From: JACDER01 sp963717765
GTDB lineage: Bacteria; Actinomycetota; Thermoleophilia; Gaiellales; Gaiellaceae
Direction: 5' to 3'
Length of the DNA stretch: 64,000 nt
Assembly: GCA_963717765.1 (NCBI GenBank)
Contig: CAVQWX010000008.1
Span: 1-64,000, forward strand
Part shown: one piece after another, positions 54,050 to 62,538 of the stretch
Layout: every line of letters begins with the position of its first letter
Numbering within the stretch: the first letter of the stretch is position 1
The notes under the pieces: model-generated
Seen by the model: the letters and a program-made list of their open reading frames with translations, nothing else
Databases searched by the model: none
Told to the model about the DNA's origin: nothing
Made by a program: the position numbers and the translations under genes

Positions 54050-54533
54050 TGCGCACCCCCTCCACGATGCCGGGGACGTCGCCAGGCTTTACGGGCTCGA
54101 CGTAGCGGCCGTCCACGGTGACGACGACCGCTGTGCCACAGCCGCCGGCGCACTCGATCGCGCGCAGCGTGAACTCTCCGTCCTCCGACGTCTCGCCGGG
54201 CGCGGCGCCGACCTCGCGCTCGAATGCCTCCAGCACTTGCTGGGCGCCCACGAGCGCGCAGGACAGGTTCGTGCACACCTCGACGAGATGCTTCCCGACG
54301 GGCTCCAGATGGAGCATGTCGTAGAAGGACGCGACCGCCTGCACTTGCGCCGGCGTCAGCTCCAGAGCCTCCGCGACCTCGGCCAGCGCCTCCGGCGGTA
54401 GCCAGCCGCCGTGTCGTTCCTGCGCGAGCCGGAGGGCCGGGAGGACGGCCGACCGCTCCATCGGATACTGCGCCTTGATCTGCTGCACCTCGTCGTAGAA
54501 CGCCGCGCTCACGCCCCTCGCCGCCTTCGGCAT
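54039..54533 (-). CDS. nuoE: NADH-quinone oxidoreductase subunit E
   Basis: This is a 164-residue thioredoxin-like subunit with a [2Fe-2S] cluster. The four cysteines are in CTNLSCAL and CAGGCG, and the helical N-terminus has YPMERSAVLPALRLAQERHG. The start is uncertain: ATG 54533 has no ribosome binding site; GTG 54512, preceded by GAGGGGC, would begin SAAFYDEV. A strong AAAGGAGG site further upstream serves a GTG at 54636 in a different frame. A 148-base gap separates nuoE from nuoD, unlike the rest of the operon. Confidence 0.92.
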
Positions 54534-54685
54534 GCGCGCGGCGGAGCCACGCTCCGCCGAAGGCTGACGCCGCTCGCGGCAGGATGCTGCGCCGGCGGCG
54601 CTTGGCCGTACTGGTTTGTACTGTCCTGCGCGCCACCGGCTTGCCTCCTTTGCGAGCGGCGCCCGAGGAACGTGAGCGTGCTCAT
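54509..54685 (-). other. Short frame in the nuoD-nuoE gap with strong internal ribosome site
   Basis: ATG 54685 overlaps the nuoD stop (ATGA) and opens 58 codons, starting STLTFLGRRSQRR and ending Arg-rich, resembling no family. Within it AAAGGAGG stands 8 bases before GTG 54636, whose frame (ARRTVQTSTAKRRRRS) passes over the nuoE start without joining it. A hairpin with 8-bp arms lies at 54539-54559. Either this is a small genuine peptide, or nuoE once began at 54636 and one base is wrong or lost. Confidence 0.3.
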
Positions 54686-55953
54686 CGGTCGACCTCGCCC
54701 ATGACGGTGTCGAGCGAGCCGACGATCGCGATCAGGTCGGCGACGAGCGCGTCGGACATGCAGGTCGCGGTCGCCTCGAGCGCGACGAAGGAGGGCGCGC
54801 GGAACTTGACCCGCCACGGCTTCGGCCCTCCGCTGGAGACGACGTAGCAGCCGAACTCGCCGCGCGGCGACTCGATCGGGATGTAGACCTCGCCCTCGGG
54901 GACGCGGTAGCCCTCGGTCACGATCTTGAAGTGGTGGATCAGCGACTCCATCGAGGTGTGGAGCTCGTGCCGCGGCGGCAGCACGAACCGCCGGTCGTCC
55001 ACGATCCACGGCTCGCCGACCATCCCCTCCAGCCGGTCGAGCGCCTGCGCCACGATCCTGGTCGACTCGCGCATCTCCACCATGTGCACGCGGTAGCGGT
55101 CGTAGACGTCGCCGTTGTAGTAGACGGGCACGCGGAAATCGACCTCGTCGTACGCGAGATACGGCTGGCTCTTGCGGAGATCCCAGTCGACGCCGGACGC
55201 GCGCAGCACCGGGCCGGACTGCCCCAGGGCGAGCGCGTCGGCCGCGCTCAGCAGCCCCAGGCCCTTGGTCCGCTCCAGCCAGATCGCGTTGCGGTCGAGG
55301 ATCATCTCGTACTCGTCGACCGCCCCCGGCATCCGCTCGGTAAAGGCGCGGCACTCGGGGAAGAACCCGCGCGGGATGTCCTCCGCGAGCCCGCCGGCCT
55401 GGAAGTAGCGCGTGTGCATGCGCGACCCGCAGCAGAGCTCGAACAGGTCGAGGATGCGCTCGCGCTCGCGGAAGCAGTACCAGAACATCGAGATCGCGCC
55501 GAGCTCGAGAGCGCCTGTCGCCAGCCACACGAGGTGCGAATGGATGCGGTTCAGCTCGCACAGCAGCATTCGCATCCACGAGGCCTTCGGCGGGATCTCG
55601 ACCCCCAGCAGCCTCTCGATTGCGAGGACGAATGCGAGCTCGTTGTTCTGGAACGAGACGTAGTCGATCCGCTCCGGGTAGGTGATCGCCTTCCACCACG
55701 TCTTCTGCTCCATGTTCTTCTCGAAGCCGGTGTGCAGGTAGCCGACCACCGCGGCGAGGCCGACGACGTTCTCGCCGTCCAGGTCGACGATCAGTCGCAG
55801 GACCCCGTGCGTGGAGGGATGGTTCGGGCCGAAGTTGACCTGGAGGATGTCGTCGTCCTCGCGGAGCGACTGGTCGAGCTGGAGCACCGTCGGGATGGGC
55901 GAGGGGATGCGCGTCCCGCGGTAGATTTCCGGCCTGCCGGGCGCGATCGTCAT
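54682..55953 (-). CDS. nuoD: NADH-quinone oxidoreductase subunit D
   Basis: This is a 423-residue 49-kDa-type subunit that forms the quinone pocket with NuoB. It contains NFGPNHPSTHGVLRLIVDLD (quinone-site His), GYLHTGFEKNME, ERIDYVSFQNNE, GALELGAISMFWYCFRERE and the ending SPRGEFGCYVVSSGG. ATG 55953 overlaps the nuoC stop (ATGA). The protein is not fused to NuoC, unlike in enterobacteria. Confidence 0.96.
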   Translation of the reverse strand: MTIAPGRPEIYRGTRIPSPIPTVLQLDQSLREDDDILQVNFGPNHPSTHGVLRLIVDLDGENVVGLAAVVGYLHTGFEKNMEQKTWWKAITYPERIDYVSFQNNELAFVLAIERLLGVEIPPKASWMRMLLCELNRIHSHLVWLATGALELGAISMFWYCFRERERILDLFELCCGSRMHTRYFQAGGLAEDIPRGFFPECRAFTERMPGAVDEYEMILDRNAIWLERTKGLGLLSAADALALGQSGPVLRASGVDWDLRKSQPYLAYDEVDFRVPVYYNGDVYDRYRVHMVEMRESTRIVAQALDRLEGMVGEPWIVDDRRFVLPPRHELHTSMESLIHHFKIVTEGYRVPEGEVYIPIESPRGEFGCYVVSSGGPKPWRVKFRAPSFVALEATATCMSDALVADLIAIVGSLDTVMGEVDR

Positions 55954-56498
55954 TCTTCTCCGGAGAAGCGCACCGGCTCGCCGCCGATCGGATAGTCCTT
56001 GCGCAGCGGATGGCCTTCCCAGTCGTCGTCCATGAGGATGCGGACGAGGTTCGGGTGGCCCTCGAAGGAGATGCCCATCATGTCCCAGGCCTCGCGCTCG
56101 TGCCAGTCGGCGGTCGGCCACACGTTCACGACGCTCTGCACCGAATCGCCGTCGTCCACCCAGACCTGGACGCGGACGCGGCGTCCGTCCGGGATCGCCA
56201 GCAGGTGGTAGTTGACGCAGAAGCGCGTCGGGCGAGGATCGGGAAGGCGCGCGAGGCCCCAGGAACCGGGTGCATTGATGTTGCGGCCGGCCGCCGAGCC
56301 CTTGTAACCGGCGACCTGCTCCTTCGACTGCGGCCAGCCGAGGTAGTCGGTGGCGGCGATATCGGCGAGCACGTTGAACCCTTCCTCGTCGCGGAGGTGG
56401 AAGGACGCCTCGCGCAGCCGCGCCGGGTCGACGATCAGCGTCGTCTCCCCGTAGGCCTCCTTCGTCTCTACGAGCCCGGGAACCCCCTCGTACGTCAC
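55950..56498 (-). CDS. nuoC: NADH-quinone oxidoreductase subunit C
   Basis: This is a 182-residue 30-kDa-type structural subunit of the peripheral arm. The family signature EREAWDMMGISFEGHPNLVR followed by ILMDDDWEGHPLRKDYPI is intact. GTG 56498 overlaps the nuoB stop (GTGA); the longer frame upstream is a shadow of nuoB. It contacts NuoD and NuoI and has no cofactor. Confidence 0.95.
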   Translation of the reverse strand: MTYEGVPGLVETKEAYGETTLIVDPARLREASFHLRDEEGFNVLADIAATDYLGWPQSKEQVAGYKGSAAGRNINAPGSWGLARLPDPRPTRFCVNYHLLAIPDGRRVRVQVWVDDGDSVQSVVNVWPTADWHEREAWDMMGISFEGHPNLVRILMDDDWEGHPLRKDYPIGGEPVRFSGEE

Positions 56499-57076
56499 TC
56501 CGCGACCCCGCGGATCTCGTACGCGGGGGGCACGCCCGCGTGGATCTTCTCCTGCAGCCGGACGATCCCCTCGACGAGCGCCTCGGGGCGCGGCGGGCAA
56601 CCGGGGACGTGGATGTCGACCGCGACGATCTTGTCCACTCCCTGCAGGACGGTGTAGTTGTTGAACATCCCGCCGGAGCTGGCGCAGGCGCCCATCGCGA
56701 TGACCCACTTGGGCTCGAGCATCTGGTCGTAGATCTGGCGGAGCGGTGCGGCCATCTTGTGGGCGACGCGGCCGGAGACGATGAGGAGGTCGGCCTGGCG
56801 CGGTGACGACCGGAAGACCTCGGCGCCGAATCGCGCGATGTCGTAGCGCGCCGAGACGATGGACATCATCTCGATTGCACAGCAGGCGAGGCCGAACGTG
56901 TCCGGCCAGATCGAATAGCCCTGCGCCCACGCGACGGCCTTCTCCACGGTGGTCAGGCCGAGTCGGCTCTCGAGGTCGCCGAGCTCTTCCTCGAAGACGC
57001 CGGGGCCCTTCCCGCGCCAGAGAACGCGCTCGCTCTTCAGGCCGTAATCGGCGAGGCGCTTCTTGTTCACCGCCAC
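56495..57076 (-). CDS. nuoB: NADH-quinone oxidoreductase subunit B
   Basis: This is a 193-residue subunit holding the terminal cluster N2. Adjacent cysteines are seen in GLACCAIEMM, with further ligands in MGACASSGGMF and VPGCPPRPEAL. It hands electrons to quinone at the NuoD interface. It overlaps nuoA by 10 bases. The sequence SSPRQADLLIVSGRVAHKMA is typical of the family. Confidence 0.96.
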   Translation of the reverse strand: MAVNKKRLADYGLKSERVLWRGKGPGVFEEELGDLESRLGLTTVEKAVAWAQGYSIWPDTFGLACCAIEMMSIVSARYDIARFGAEVFRSSPRQADLLIVSGRVAHKMAAPLRQIYDQMLEPKWVIAMGACASSGGMFNNYTVLQGVDKIVAVDIHVPGCPPRPEALVEGIVRLQEKIHAGVPPAYEIRGVAE

Positions 57077-57447
57077 TCGAGCGCTCCCTTCCGCCAGACG
57101 TACACGTAGGCCAGAGCGAGGATGAGGATGAAGAACGCCAGCTCGGAGAAGCCGAACCAGCCGAGGGCGTGCAGCTGCACCGCGAGCGGGTACAGGAAGA
57201 CGATCTCGATGTCGAAGACGATGAAGAGCATCGCCGTCAGGTAGAAGCTGATCGTGAAGCGCTGCTGCGGCAGCGGCCCGGTCGACACGCCGGACTCGAA
57301 GGGGATGGTGCGCGCGCGTACGCGCTTACTCGGACGCGTCGACAGGACGAACGAGAGCATGATCAACGAGGTCGGGATCGCGAGCGCGAACAGCCCGTAG
57401 ATGAGGAACGGGAGCCACTTGTCGACTGTCGCGCCGAGCACTTCCAC
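57067..57447 (-). CDS. nuoA: NADH-quinone oxidoreductase subunit A
   Basis: This is a 126-residue subunit with three membrane helices; the loop IPFESGVSTGPLPQQRFTIS and the segment FYLTAMLFIVFDIEIVFLYP with its conserved acidic residues are clear. The usual Cys in the ESG-C loop is a Val here (ESGV). It is the first gene of the nuoA-N operon, with a GAAGGAAGGG ribosome site upstream; the promoter must lie in the 265-base divergent region shared with erpA. Confidence 0.95.
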   Translation of the reverse strand: MEVLGATVDKWLPFLIYGLFALAIPTSLIMLSFVLSTRPSKRVRARTIPFESGVSTGPLPQQRFTISFYLTAMLFIVFDIEIVFLYPLAVQLHALGWFGFSELAFFILILALAYVYVWRKGALEWR

Positions 57448-57712
57448 CCTTCCTTCTCCGACCGGAATCGGACGTTAGCAAAGGTCGCACGAGCGAGCCG
57501 GAAAACGGCTCAACGATGCTAGAACGCGGTGTTACAAAGTCGCGTAGGAAGTCGGCGTGGAAGAGCAATCCCGTATCCGGACGCAACCGCTCGCATCGCC
57601 GACGGAGATCTCGGTGCAGCGTCTCGCGACCGTCCTTGCGGACGACGGAGGAGAGGGCTCGGCGCGGGCAGCTTTCGAATTCGCTGACAGGGCACGTTGC
57701 TACCATGGCCGC
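57448..57712. other. Divergent promoter region between nuoA and erpA, with a leader hairpin
   Basis: This 265-base region must carry the promoter of the nuo operon leftward and of the Fe-S carrier rightward. A hairpin with 6-bp arms (57495-57500 with 57506-57511, loop GAAAA) sits about 50 bases before nuoA. No convincing -35/-10 pair was found by eye. The frame of erpA is open upstream from 57557, but no conserved residues occur before ATG 57713. Confidence 0.4.
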
Positions 57713-58117
57713 ATGGCAACGATCGAGCGCTCCGACACCCTGATCACGCTCACCGAGGCGGCTGCGGACAAGATCAAGCAGCTCATGGCCGAGGAGAACG
57801 AGGTCGCGGTTCTGCGGGTCGCCGTCCAGGGCGGCGGCTGCTCCGGCTTCGAGTACGCGCTCGGCTTCGATCGCGGAGCGCAGGAGGGCGACCTCGAGCT
57901 GAACATGCACGGCGTGGAGGTCGTCGTCGACCCGTACAGCGCGCCGTACCTCCAGGGCGCGACGATCGACTTCCTGAACGGCCTGCAGGAGTCGGGCTTC
58001 AAGATCGACAACCCGAACGTCTCCGCCTCCTGCGGCTGCGGGCACTCGTTCCAGGTGGAGGAGGGCGAAGCGCCCGCCGACACCGCCGGTGGCTGCGGCT
58101 CCGGCTGCTCCCACTAG
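57713..58117 (+). CDS. erpA: Iron-sulfur cluster carrier of the ErpA/IscA (HesB) family
   Basis: This is a 134-residue A-type carrier. The three cluster-ligand cysteines are at GGGCSGFEYAL (about 43) and SCGCGHSF (about 105 and 107). An extra Cys-rich tail (GGCGSGCSH) extends past the usual end at about 115. The protein passes [2Fe-2S] or [4Fe-4S] clusters to apoproteins, suiting its position beside complex I and upstream of lipoyl synthase. ATG 57713 is chosen because homology starts at TLITLTEAAADKI. erpA rather than iscA is inferred. Confidence 0.88.
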   Translation: MATIERSDTLITLTEAAADKIKQLMAEENEVAVLRVAVQGGGCSGFEYALGFDRGAQEGDLELNMHGVEVVVDPYSAPYLQGATIDFLNGLQESGFKIDNPNVSASCGCGHSFQVEEGEAPADTAGGCGSGCSH

Positions 58118-58123
58118 AGTCTC

Positions 58124-59134
58124 CTGTCTACGGACTCCGTCGTTGACATCACCATTCTCGGCGCAGGCCCGAGCGGGCTGGCCGCCGCGTACTACGCGGG
58201 CCACCGCGACGCCACAGTCCGCATCGTCGAGAGCCTCGAGCAGCTCGGCGGGCAGGTGGCGGCCGTGTATCCGGAGAAGCACGTCTACGACGTCGCCGGC
58301 TATCCGAAGATCCTGGCCCAAGAGCTCGTCGACCGCTGCGCCGAGCAGGGCCTCCAGTACGGCGCGCAGGTGCACCTGGGCGAGGAGGTGCAGACGCTCG
58401 AGCGGATCGACCAGAACGGCGAGGAGCTGCTCTCGGTCTCGACCAACAAGGGCGGCCCGTACCTCTCGCGCGCGCTGATCATCACCGCCGGACACGGAGC
58501 GTTCGAGCCGCGCAAGCTCGTCATCGACGGGATCGACGAGTGGGAGGGCCGAGGCCTCCACTACTTCGTGCGCGAGAAGGAGGTCTTCCGCGGTGCGCGC
58601 TGCATCATCATCGGCGGCGGCGACTCGGCGCTGGACTGGACGCTCGGCCTGCAGGACACCGCCGCGCATCCGATCGCGCTCATCCACCGCCGTGACCGGT
58701 TCCGCGCACTCGAGTCCTCGGTGAACGAGGCACGCGAGCTGGAGGAGAAGGGCCAGGTCCGGATCCTCACGCCGTACGAGGTGCGCGAGGTCCACGGCGA
58801 CGGACAGATCCAGGCCGTGACGGTGGAGAACACGAACACCAGCGAGACGGAGCAGGTCGGCTGCGACGCGCTCATCACGCTGCTCGGCTTCCACTCCCAT
58901 CTCGGCGCGATCGCCGAGTGGGGCCTGGAGCTCGAGGGAAAGCGCCAGATTCGCATCGACCCGATGACCTGCCTGACGAACCTCCCCGGCGTCTACGCCG
59001 CGGGCGACGTAGCCGGGTACGAGGGGAAGATCACGCTCATCACCATCGGGATGGGTGAGGCCGCCATCGCGGCGAACAACGCGGTGGCGTCGATCCGCGG
59101 CGAGAAGGTCCAGCCGAAGTACTCGACGGACTGA
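58124..59134 (+). CDS. Type 2 ferredoxin-NADP(+) reductase (thioredoxin-reductase-like)
   Basis: This protein has about 336 residues. FAD-binding GAGPSGLAAAYYAG stands near the N-terminus, the NADPH motif GGGDSALDW about 164, and the second FAD contact GVYAAGDVAGYEGKITLI about 290. The CxxC of thioredoxin reductases is absent, as in YumC-type reductases that move electrons between NADPH and ferredoxin. The frame shares its phase with erpA and is cut off upstream by the erpA stop at 58115. Between that stop and the conserved VDITILGAGPSG no ATG, GTG or TTG exists in frame, so CTG 58124 is the best start. Confidence 0.85.
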   Translation: MSTDSVVDITILGAGPSGLAAAYYAGHRDATVRIVESLEQLGGQVAAVYPEKHVYDVAGYPKILAQELVDRCAEQGLQYGAQVHLGEEVQTLERIDQNGEELLSVSTNKGGPYLSRALIITAGHGAFEPRKLVIDGIDEWEGRGLHYFVREKEVFRGARCIIIGGGDSALDWTLGLQDTAAHPIALIHRRDRFRALESSVNEARELEEKGQVRILTPYEVREVHGDGQIQAVTVENTNTSETEQVGCDALITLLGFHSHLGAIAEWGLELEGKRQIRIDPMTCLTNLPGVYAAGDVAGYEGKITLITIGMGEAAIAANNAVASIRGEKVQPKYSTD

Positions 59135-59137
59135 CTC

Positions 59138-59980
59138 GTGAACCTCGAAGCTGCGCGGCGGCTTCTTCCGGATTTCGACGTCGTCGGCATCTCGCCGCTC
59201 GACGGCGGGGAGGTGCACGCCAACTACGGAATTCGCACCGCCGACGGCGGCGAGCTCGTCCTGAAGGTCTACCGCGGCGAGCTGAGCTGGAAGCGCGACA
59301 AGGAGGCCTTCCTGCTCCGGCTGGTCGCGGGCCGCATACCGGCGCCGGAGGTCGTCCACGAAGGCGCGGGCTTCCTCCTCATGACGCGCCTGCCGGGCAC
59401 GCCGGCGCGCTTCAGCGAGGCCGATCCGGTCGAGGTCAGCCGCCGGCTCGGGCGCCTGCTGCGTGATCTGCACGCCATCACCTTCGACAGCTTCGGCTAC
59501 ATCGAGACGCGAGTAACCGGCCCCGTGGCCACGAACCTCGAGTACATGCGCCTCCGGATCGAGCGGAAGGTGCGCAGCGGCCCGCCGGAGCTGCGCGGCG
59601 CGCTCGAGCGCCACTACGCCGAGCACGAGGCGGCTTTCGAGGGCTGCACCCAGGCCGTTCTCTGCCACAACGACGCGCACGACGCCAACGTCCTGGTCGA
59701 GAACGGGCGCATTACGGGACTGATCGACTGGGAGAACGCCGTTGCTGCCGATCCGATCTTCGACCTCGCCAAGGCATGGGCGTTCTCGGACGGTCGCAGC
59801 GACGAGACGCTCGCAGCGCTGCTCGAGGAGTACGGGCCGCTACGAGCCGACTGGCGCGAAGCCTTCGACCTGTATGTCGTCGACCATTTGCTGGAGCTGT
59901 GGATCTGGTTCCACCAGCTCGGTGTGACCGATCCGCTGCCGGAGCTGGAGGGTTACCTCGCGAGGCGGCTCAGTGCCTGA
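59138..59980 (+). CDS. Aminoglycoside phosphotransferase (APH) family kinase-like protein
   Basis: This is a 280-residue protein. The kinase-like fold is shown by ELVLKVYRGELSWKRD (ATP Lys), the Brenner-type catalytic loop LCHNDAHDANVLV (Asp about 183) and the metal motif GLIDWENAV. Members phosphorylate small molecules such as homoserine, choline, fructosamine or drugs; no reason to assume antibiotic resistance. It starts 4 bases after the reductase stop and overlaps the DUF4037 gene by 8 bases, suggesting a functional pair. Confidence 0.8.
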   Translation: MNLEAARRLLPDFDVVGISPLDGGEVHANYGIRTADGGELVLKVYRGELSWKRDKEAFLLRLVAGRIPAPEVVHEGAGFLLMTRLPGTPARFSEADPVEVSRRLGRLLRDLHAITFDSFGYIETRVTGPVATNLEYMRLRIERKVRSGPPELRGALERHYAEHEAAFEGCTQAVLCHNDAHDANVLVENGRITGLIDWENAVAADPIFDLAKAWAFSDGRSDETLAALLEEYGPLRADWREAFDLYVVDHLLELWIWFHQLGVTDPLPELEGYLARRLSA

Positions 59981-60983
59981 GTTTCTTCCGGGCGCGGAGC
60001 TCGCCCGCGCGTTCTACGACGAGGTGGTCGCCCGGATCGTCGTCGGCGTGCCCCACTCGGCTGCATTCCTCGGCTACGGCTCGGACGTCCTCGGCTACGA
60101 CACGGAACGCTCGACCGACCACGGCTGGGGACCGCGGCTGCAGATCTTCACCGAGGCGCAGCTGGATCTCGAGTCTGAGCTTCCGGAGACGTTCCGGGGG
60201 TGGCCGGTTCGCTACGGCTGGGATGACCATGAGGTCCGGCATCGCGTTGACGTCACACCGCTCGGCGCGTGGCTCCACGAACGGCTTGGCTTTGATCCAC
60301 GAGGCGGCATCGCGACGCGCGACTGGCTGACGACGCCGCAGCAGCTCCTGCTCGAGATCACCGCCGGCCCGGTCTTCCACGACGGCCTGGGTGAGGTCGA
60401 GCCCCTCCGTGCCCAGCTCGCCTGGTACCCGCACGACGTCTGGCTCTGGCTGCTGGCCGCCCAGTGGCGGCGTCTCGACCAGGAAGAGCCGTTCGTCGGA
60501 CGGACGGCGGAGGTCGGCGACGATCTGGGCTCGCGCGTGCTCGCCGCGAGGCTCGCGCGCGATCTGATGCGGCTCTGCTTCCTCCTGGAACGGCGCTACG
60601 CCCCGTACGCGAAGTGGTTCGGCACGTCGTTCAAGGAGCTCGACGCAGCCAGTGAGGTGGGGCCGCCGCTCGAGCGCGCGACTGCCGCGACCGACTTCCC
60701 GACGCGGGAGGAGGCCCTGGTGGAGGCGTTCGAGGCCGTGGCCCGGCGACACAACGCGCTCGGCCTGACGGAGGAGATCGATCCGACCGTCCGCCTCTTC
60801 CACGCGCGGCCGTTTCGCGTCATCGGCTCCGCTCGTTTCGCCGACGCCTGCCTCGCTCGCGTCGAAGACGAGTGGCTCCGCACGCTCCCGCTGATCGGCG
60901 GCATCGACCAGTGGAGCGACTCGACCGACGTCCTCAGCGACCCGGTGCTTGCCCGCAAGCTCGGCAGTAGACTCGAACCGTGA
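59973..60983 (+). CDS. DUF4037 protein with nucleotidyltransferase-like N-terminus
   Basis: This is a 336-residue protein. Near residue 30 GYGSDVLGYDTERSTDHGW resembles the GS...D.D motif of the polymerase-beta nucleotidyltransferase fold, and DUF4037 covers the central part (LAWYPHDVWLWLLAAQWRRL, ARLARDLMRLCFLLER). The helical second half is typical. The reaction is unknown; pairing with an APH-type kinase gene suggests modification of a shared small substrate. GTGA overlap with fumC follows. Confidence 0.75.
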   Translation: MPEFLPGAELARAFYDEVVARIVVGVPHSAAFLGYGSDVLGYDTERSTDHGWGPRLQIFTEAQLDLESELPETFRGWPVRYGWDDHEVRHRVDVTPLGAWLHERLGFDPRGGIATRDWLTTPQQLLLEITAGPVFHDGLGEVEPLRAQLAWYPHDVWLWLLAAQWRRLDQEEPFVGRTAEVGDDLGSRVLAARLARDLMRLCFLLERRYAPYAKWFGTSFKELDAASEVGPPLERATAATDFPTREEALVEAFEAVARRHNALGLTEEIDPTVRLFHARPFRVIGSARFADACLARVEDEWLRTLPLIGGIDQWSDSTDVLSDPVLARKLGSRLEP

Positions 60984-62305
60984 GCGTCGAAGAGCGACAG
61001 GAGCTCTGGGGCCCGGAAACCCGCAAGGCGATCGAGAACTTCCCCGTCTCCGGCGAGCCGATTCCCGCACCCGTCGCGCGCTGGCTCGGCCGGATCAAGG
61101 CCGCCGCCGCCCGCGTGAACGCGGAGCTGGGACTGCTGGACGCGGACAAGGCAGAGCGCATCGCCGCGGCCGGCGACCGCATCGCCGCCGGCGAGCTCGA
61201 CGACCAGTTCCCGCTCGACGTCTTCCAGACCGGTTCGGGCACGTCGTCGAACATGAACGCGAACGAGGTCATCGCCGCGCTCGCGGGCGACGACGTCCAC
61301 GCGAACGACGACGTGAACATGGGTCAGTCGTCCAACGACGTCTTCCCGACTGCCGTCCACCTGGCCGCCCTGGACGAGCTGACGCACACGCTCCTCCCTG
61401 CGCTCGACACGCTCGCCGAGTCGCTGGAGGAGAAGGCGACCGAGTTCGCCGACGTGGTCAAGTCCGGCCGCACCCACCTCATGGACGCGGTCCCGGTCAC
61501 GCTCGGCCAGGAGTTCGGCGGCTATGCGGCGCAGATCCGGCAGGGCAGCGCGCGGGTCGAGTCGACGCTCGATCGCGTCGCGCAGGTCCCGCTCGGGGGT
61601 ACGGCCGTCGGTACCGGGCTCAACACGCATCCCGAGTTCGCCTCCAAGGTGCGCCGGCGGCTGTCCGACGAGACCGGCCTGCGCATCCTTCCGCCCGCCG
61701 ACGCGTTCGAGTCACAGGCCGCGCGCGACGCGCTGGTCGAGGCCTCCGGCGCGCTGAAGGTCGTTGCCGTCTCGCTCACGAAGATCGCGAACGACATCCG
61801 GCTGATGGGGTCCGGCCCTCGCGCGGGGCTCGCCGAGCTGCGGCTCCCGGAGCTGCAGAAGGGGAGCTCGATCATGCCGGGGAAGGTCAACCCGGTCATC
61901 CCCGAGGTCGTGACGCAGGTTGCCGTCCAGGTGATCGGCAACGACGCTGCCATCACCTCCGGCGCGATGCAGGGCCACTTCGAGCTGAACGTCTTCGTCC
62001 CCGTGATCGCCCGCAACCTCCTCGACTCGATTCGCCTCCTCGGCGCCGCAGCGAGCGTCTTCGCCGACAAGTGCATCGACGGGATCGAGGCGAACCGCGA
62101 GCAGCTCGAGCGCTACGCCGAGCTGACGCTTTCCGCCGCGACCGCTCTCAATCCGTACGTCGGCTACGACAAGGCGACCGAGATCGTCAAGGAGGCGGCC
62201 GCCTCCGGCCGGTCATTGCGTGAGGTCGCGCGCGATGCGGGCGTGGACGAGGAGACGCTCGACAAGGCGCTCGACTACCGGGCCATGGCCCGGCCGCACG
62301 AGTAG
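60980..62305 (+). CDS. fumC: Fumarate hydratase class II
   Basis: This is a 441-residue protein of the fumarase/aspartase superfamily. It shows QTGSGTSSNMNANEV, MGQSSNDVFPTA, SGRTHLMDAVPVTLGQEFGG (catalytic His) and the signature GSSIMPGKVNPVIPE with the catalytic Ser. It interconverts fumarate and malate in the TCA cycle without an iron-sulfur cluster. It is slightly shorter than the usual ~465 residues. GTG 60980 overlaps the preceding stop. TAG 62303-62305 abuts a convergent small gene. Confidence 0.95.
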   Translation: MSVEERQELWGPETRKAIENFPVSGEPIPAPVARWLGRIKAAAARVNAELGLLDADKAERIAAAGDRIAAGELDDQFPLDVFQTGSGTSSNMNANEVIAALAGDDVHANDDVNMGQSSNDVFPTAVHLAALDELTHTLLPALDTLAESLEEKATEFADVVKSGRTHLMDAVPVTLGQEFGGYAAQIRQGSARVESTLDRVAQVPLGGTAVGTGLNTHPEFASKVRRRLSDETGLRILPPADAFESQAARDALVEASGALKVVAVSLTKIANDIRLMGSGPRAGLAELRLPELQKGSSIMPGKVNPVIPEVVTQVAVQVIGNDAAITSGAMQGHFELNVFVPVIARNLLDSIRLLGAAASVFADKCIDGIEANREQLERYAELTLSAATALNPYVGYDKATEIVKEAAASGRSLREVARDAGVDEETLDKALDYRAMARPHE

Positions 62306-62308
62306 TAC

Positions 62309-62533
62309 TCAGTACTTCGGCGGACCTTCGGAGTCGCGCTCGAAGTCGACGCCGGAGGCACCGGCGCCCGAGGCGTACTGGTCCCGGACGCGGATGTCGT
62401 CCTTGCGAGACTCGTAGTCCTCTTCGGCCACGTCCCGCTTCGCCTGCGTCATCGACCCCTCTTCCTCCGAGAGCTCGGTCCTGTCCTTGTTCCACCAGGA
62501 GCTGATCTTGTGAAAGATTCCCATCGTCTCCAA
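62309..62533 (-). CDS. Small acidic protein of unknown function
   Basis: This is a 74-residue frame; the more likely start is ATG 62524 (GIFHKISSWWNKDRT), leaving 71. The rest is charged and probably disordered (EEEGSMTQAKRDVAEEDYES, VDFERDSEGPPKY). A single amphipathic, Trp-containing N-terminal segment could bind membranes. No family recognised. It lies between fumC and lipA, 5 bases after the lipA stop on the same strand, so it is probably cotranscribed with lipA. Confidence 0.6.
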   Translation of the reverse strand: METMGIFHKISSWWNKDRTELSEEEGSMTQAKRDVAEEDYESRKDDIRVRDQYASGAGASGVDFERDSEGPPKY

Positions 62534-62538
62534 GACTA

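Noticed and set aside
57326..59680. Minus-strand open frame of 784 codons across nuoA, erpA and the reductase
   Set aside because: It overlaps three strongly supported genes and its translation is a low-complexity Arg/Ala/Leu shadow.
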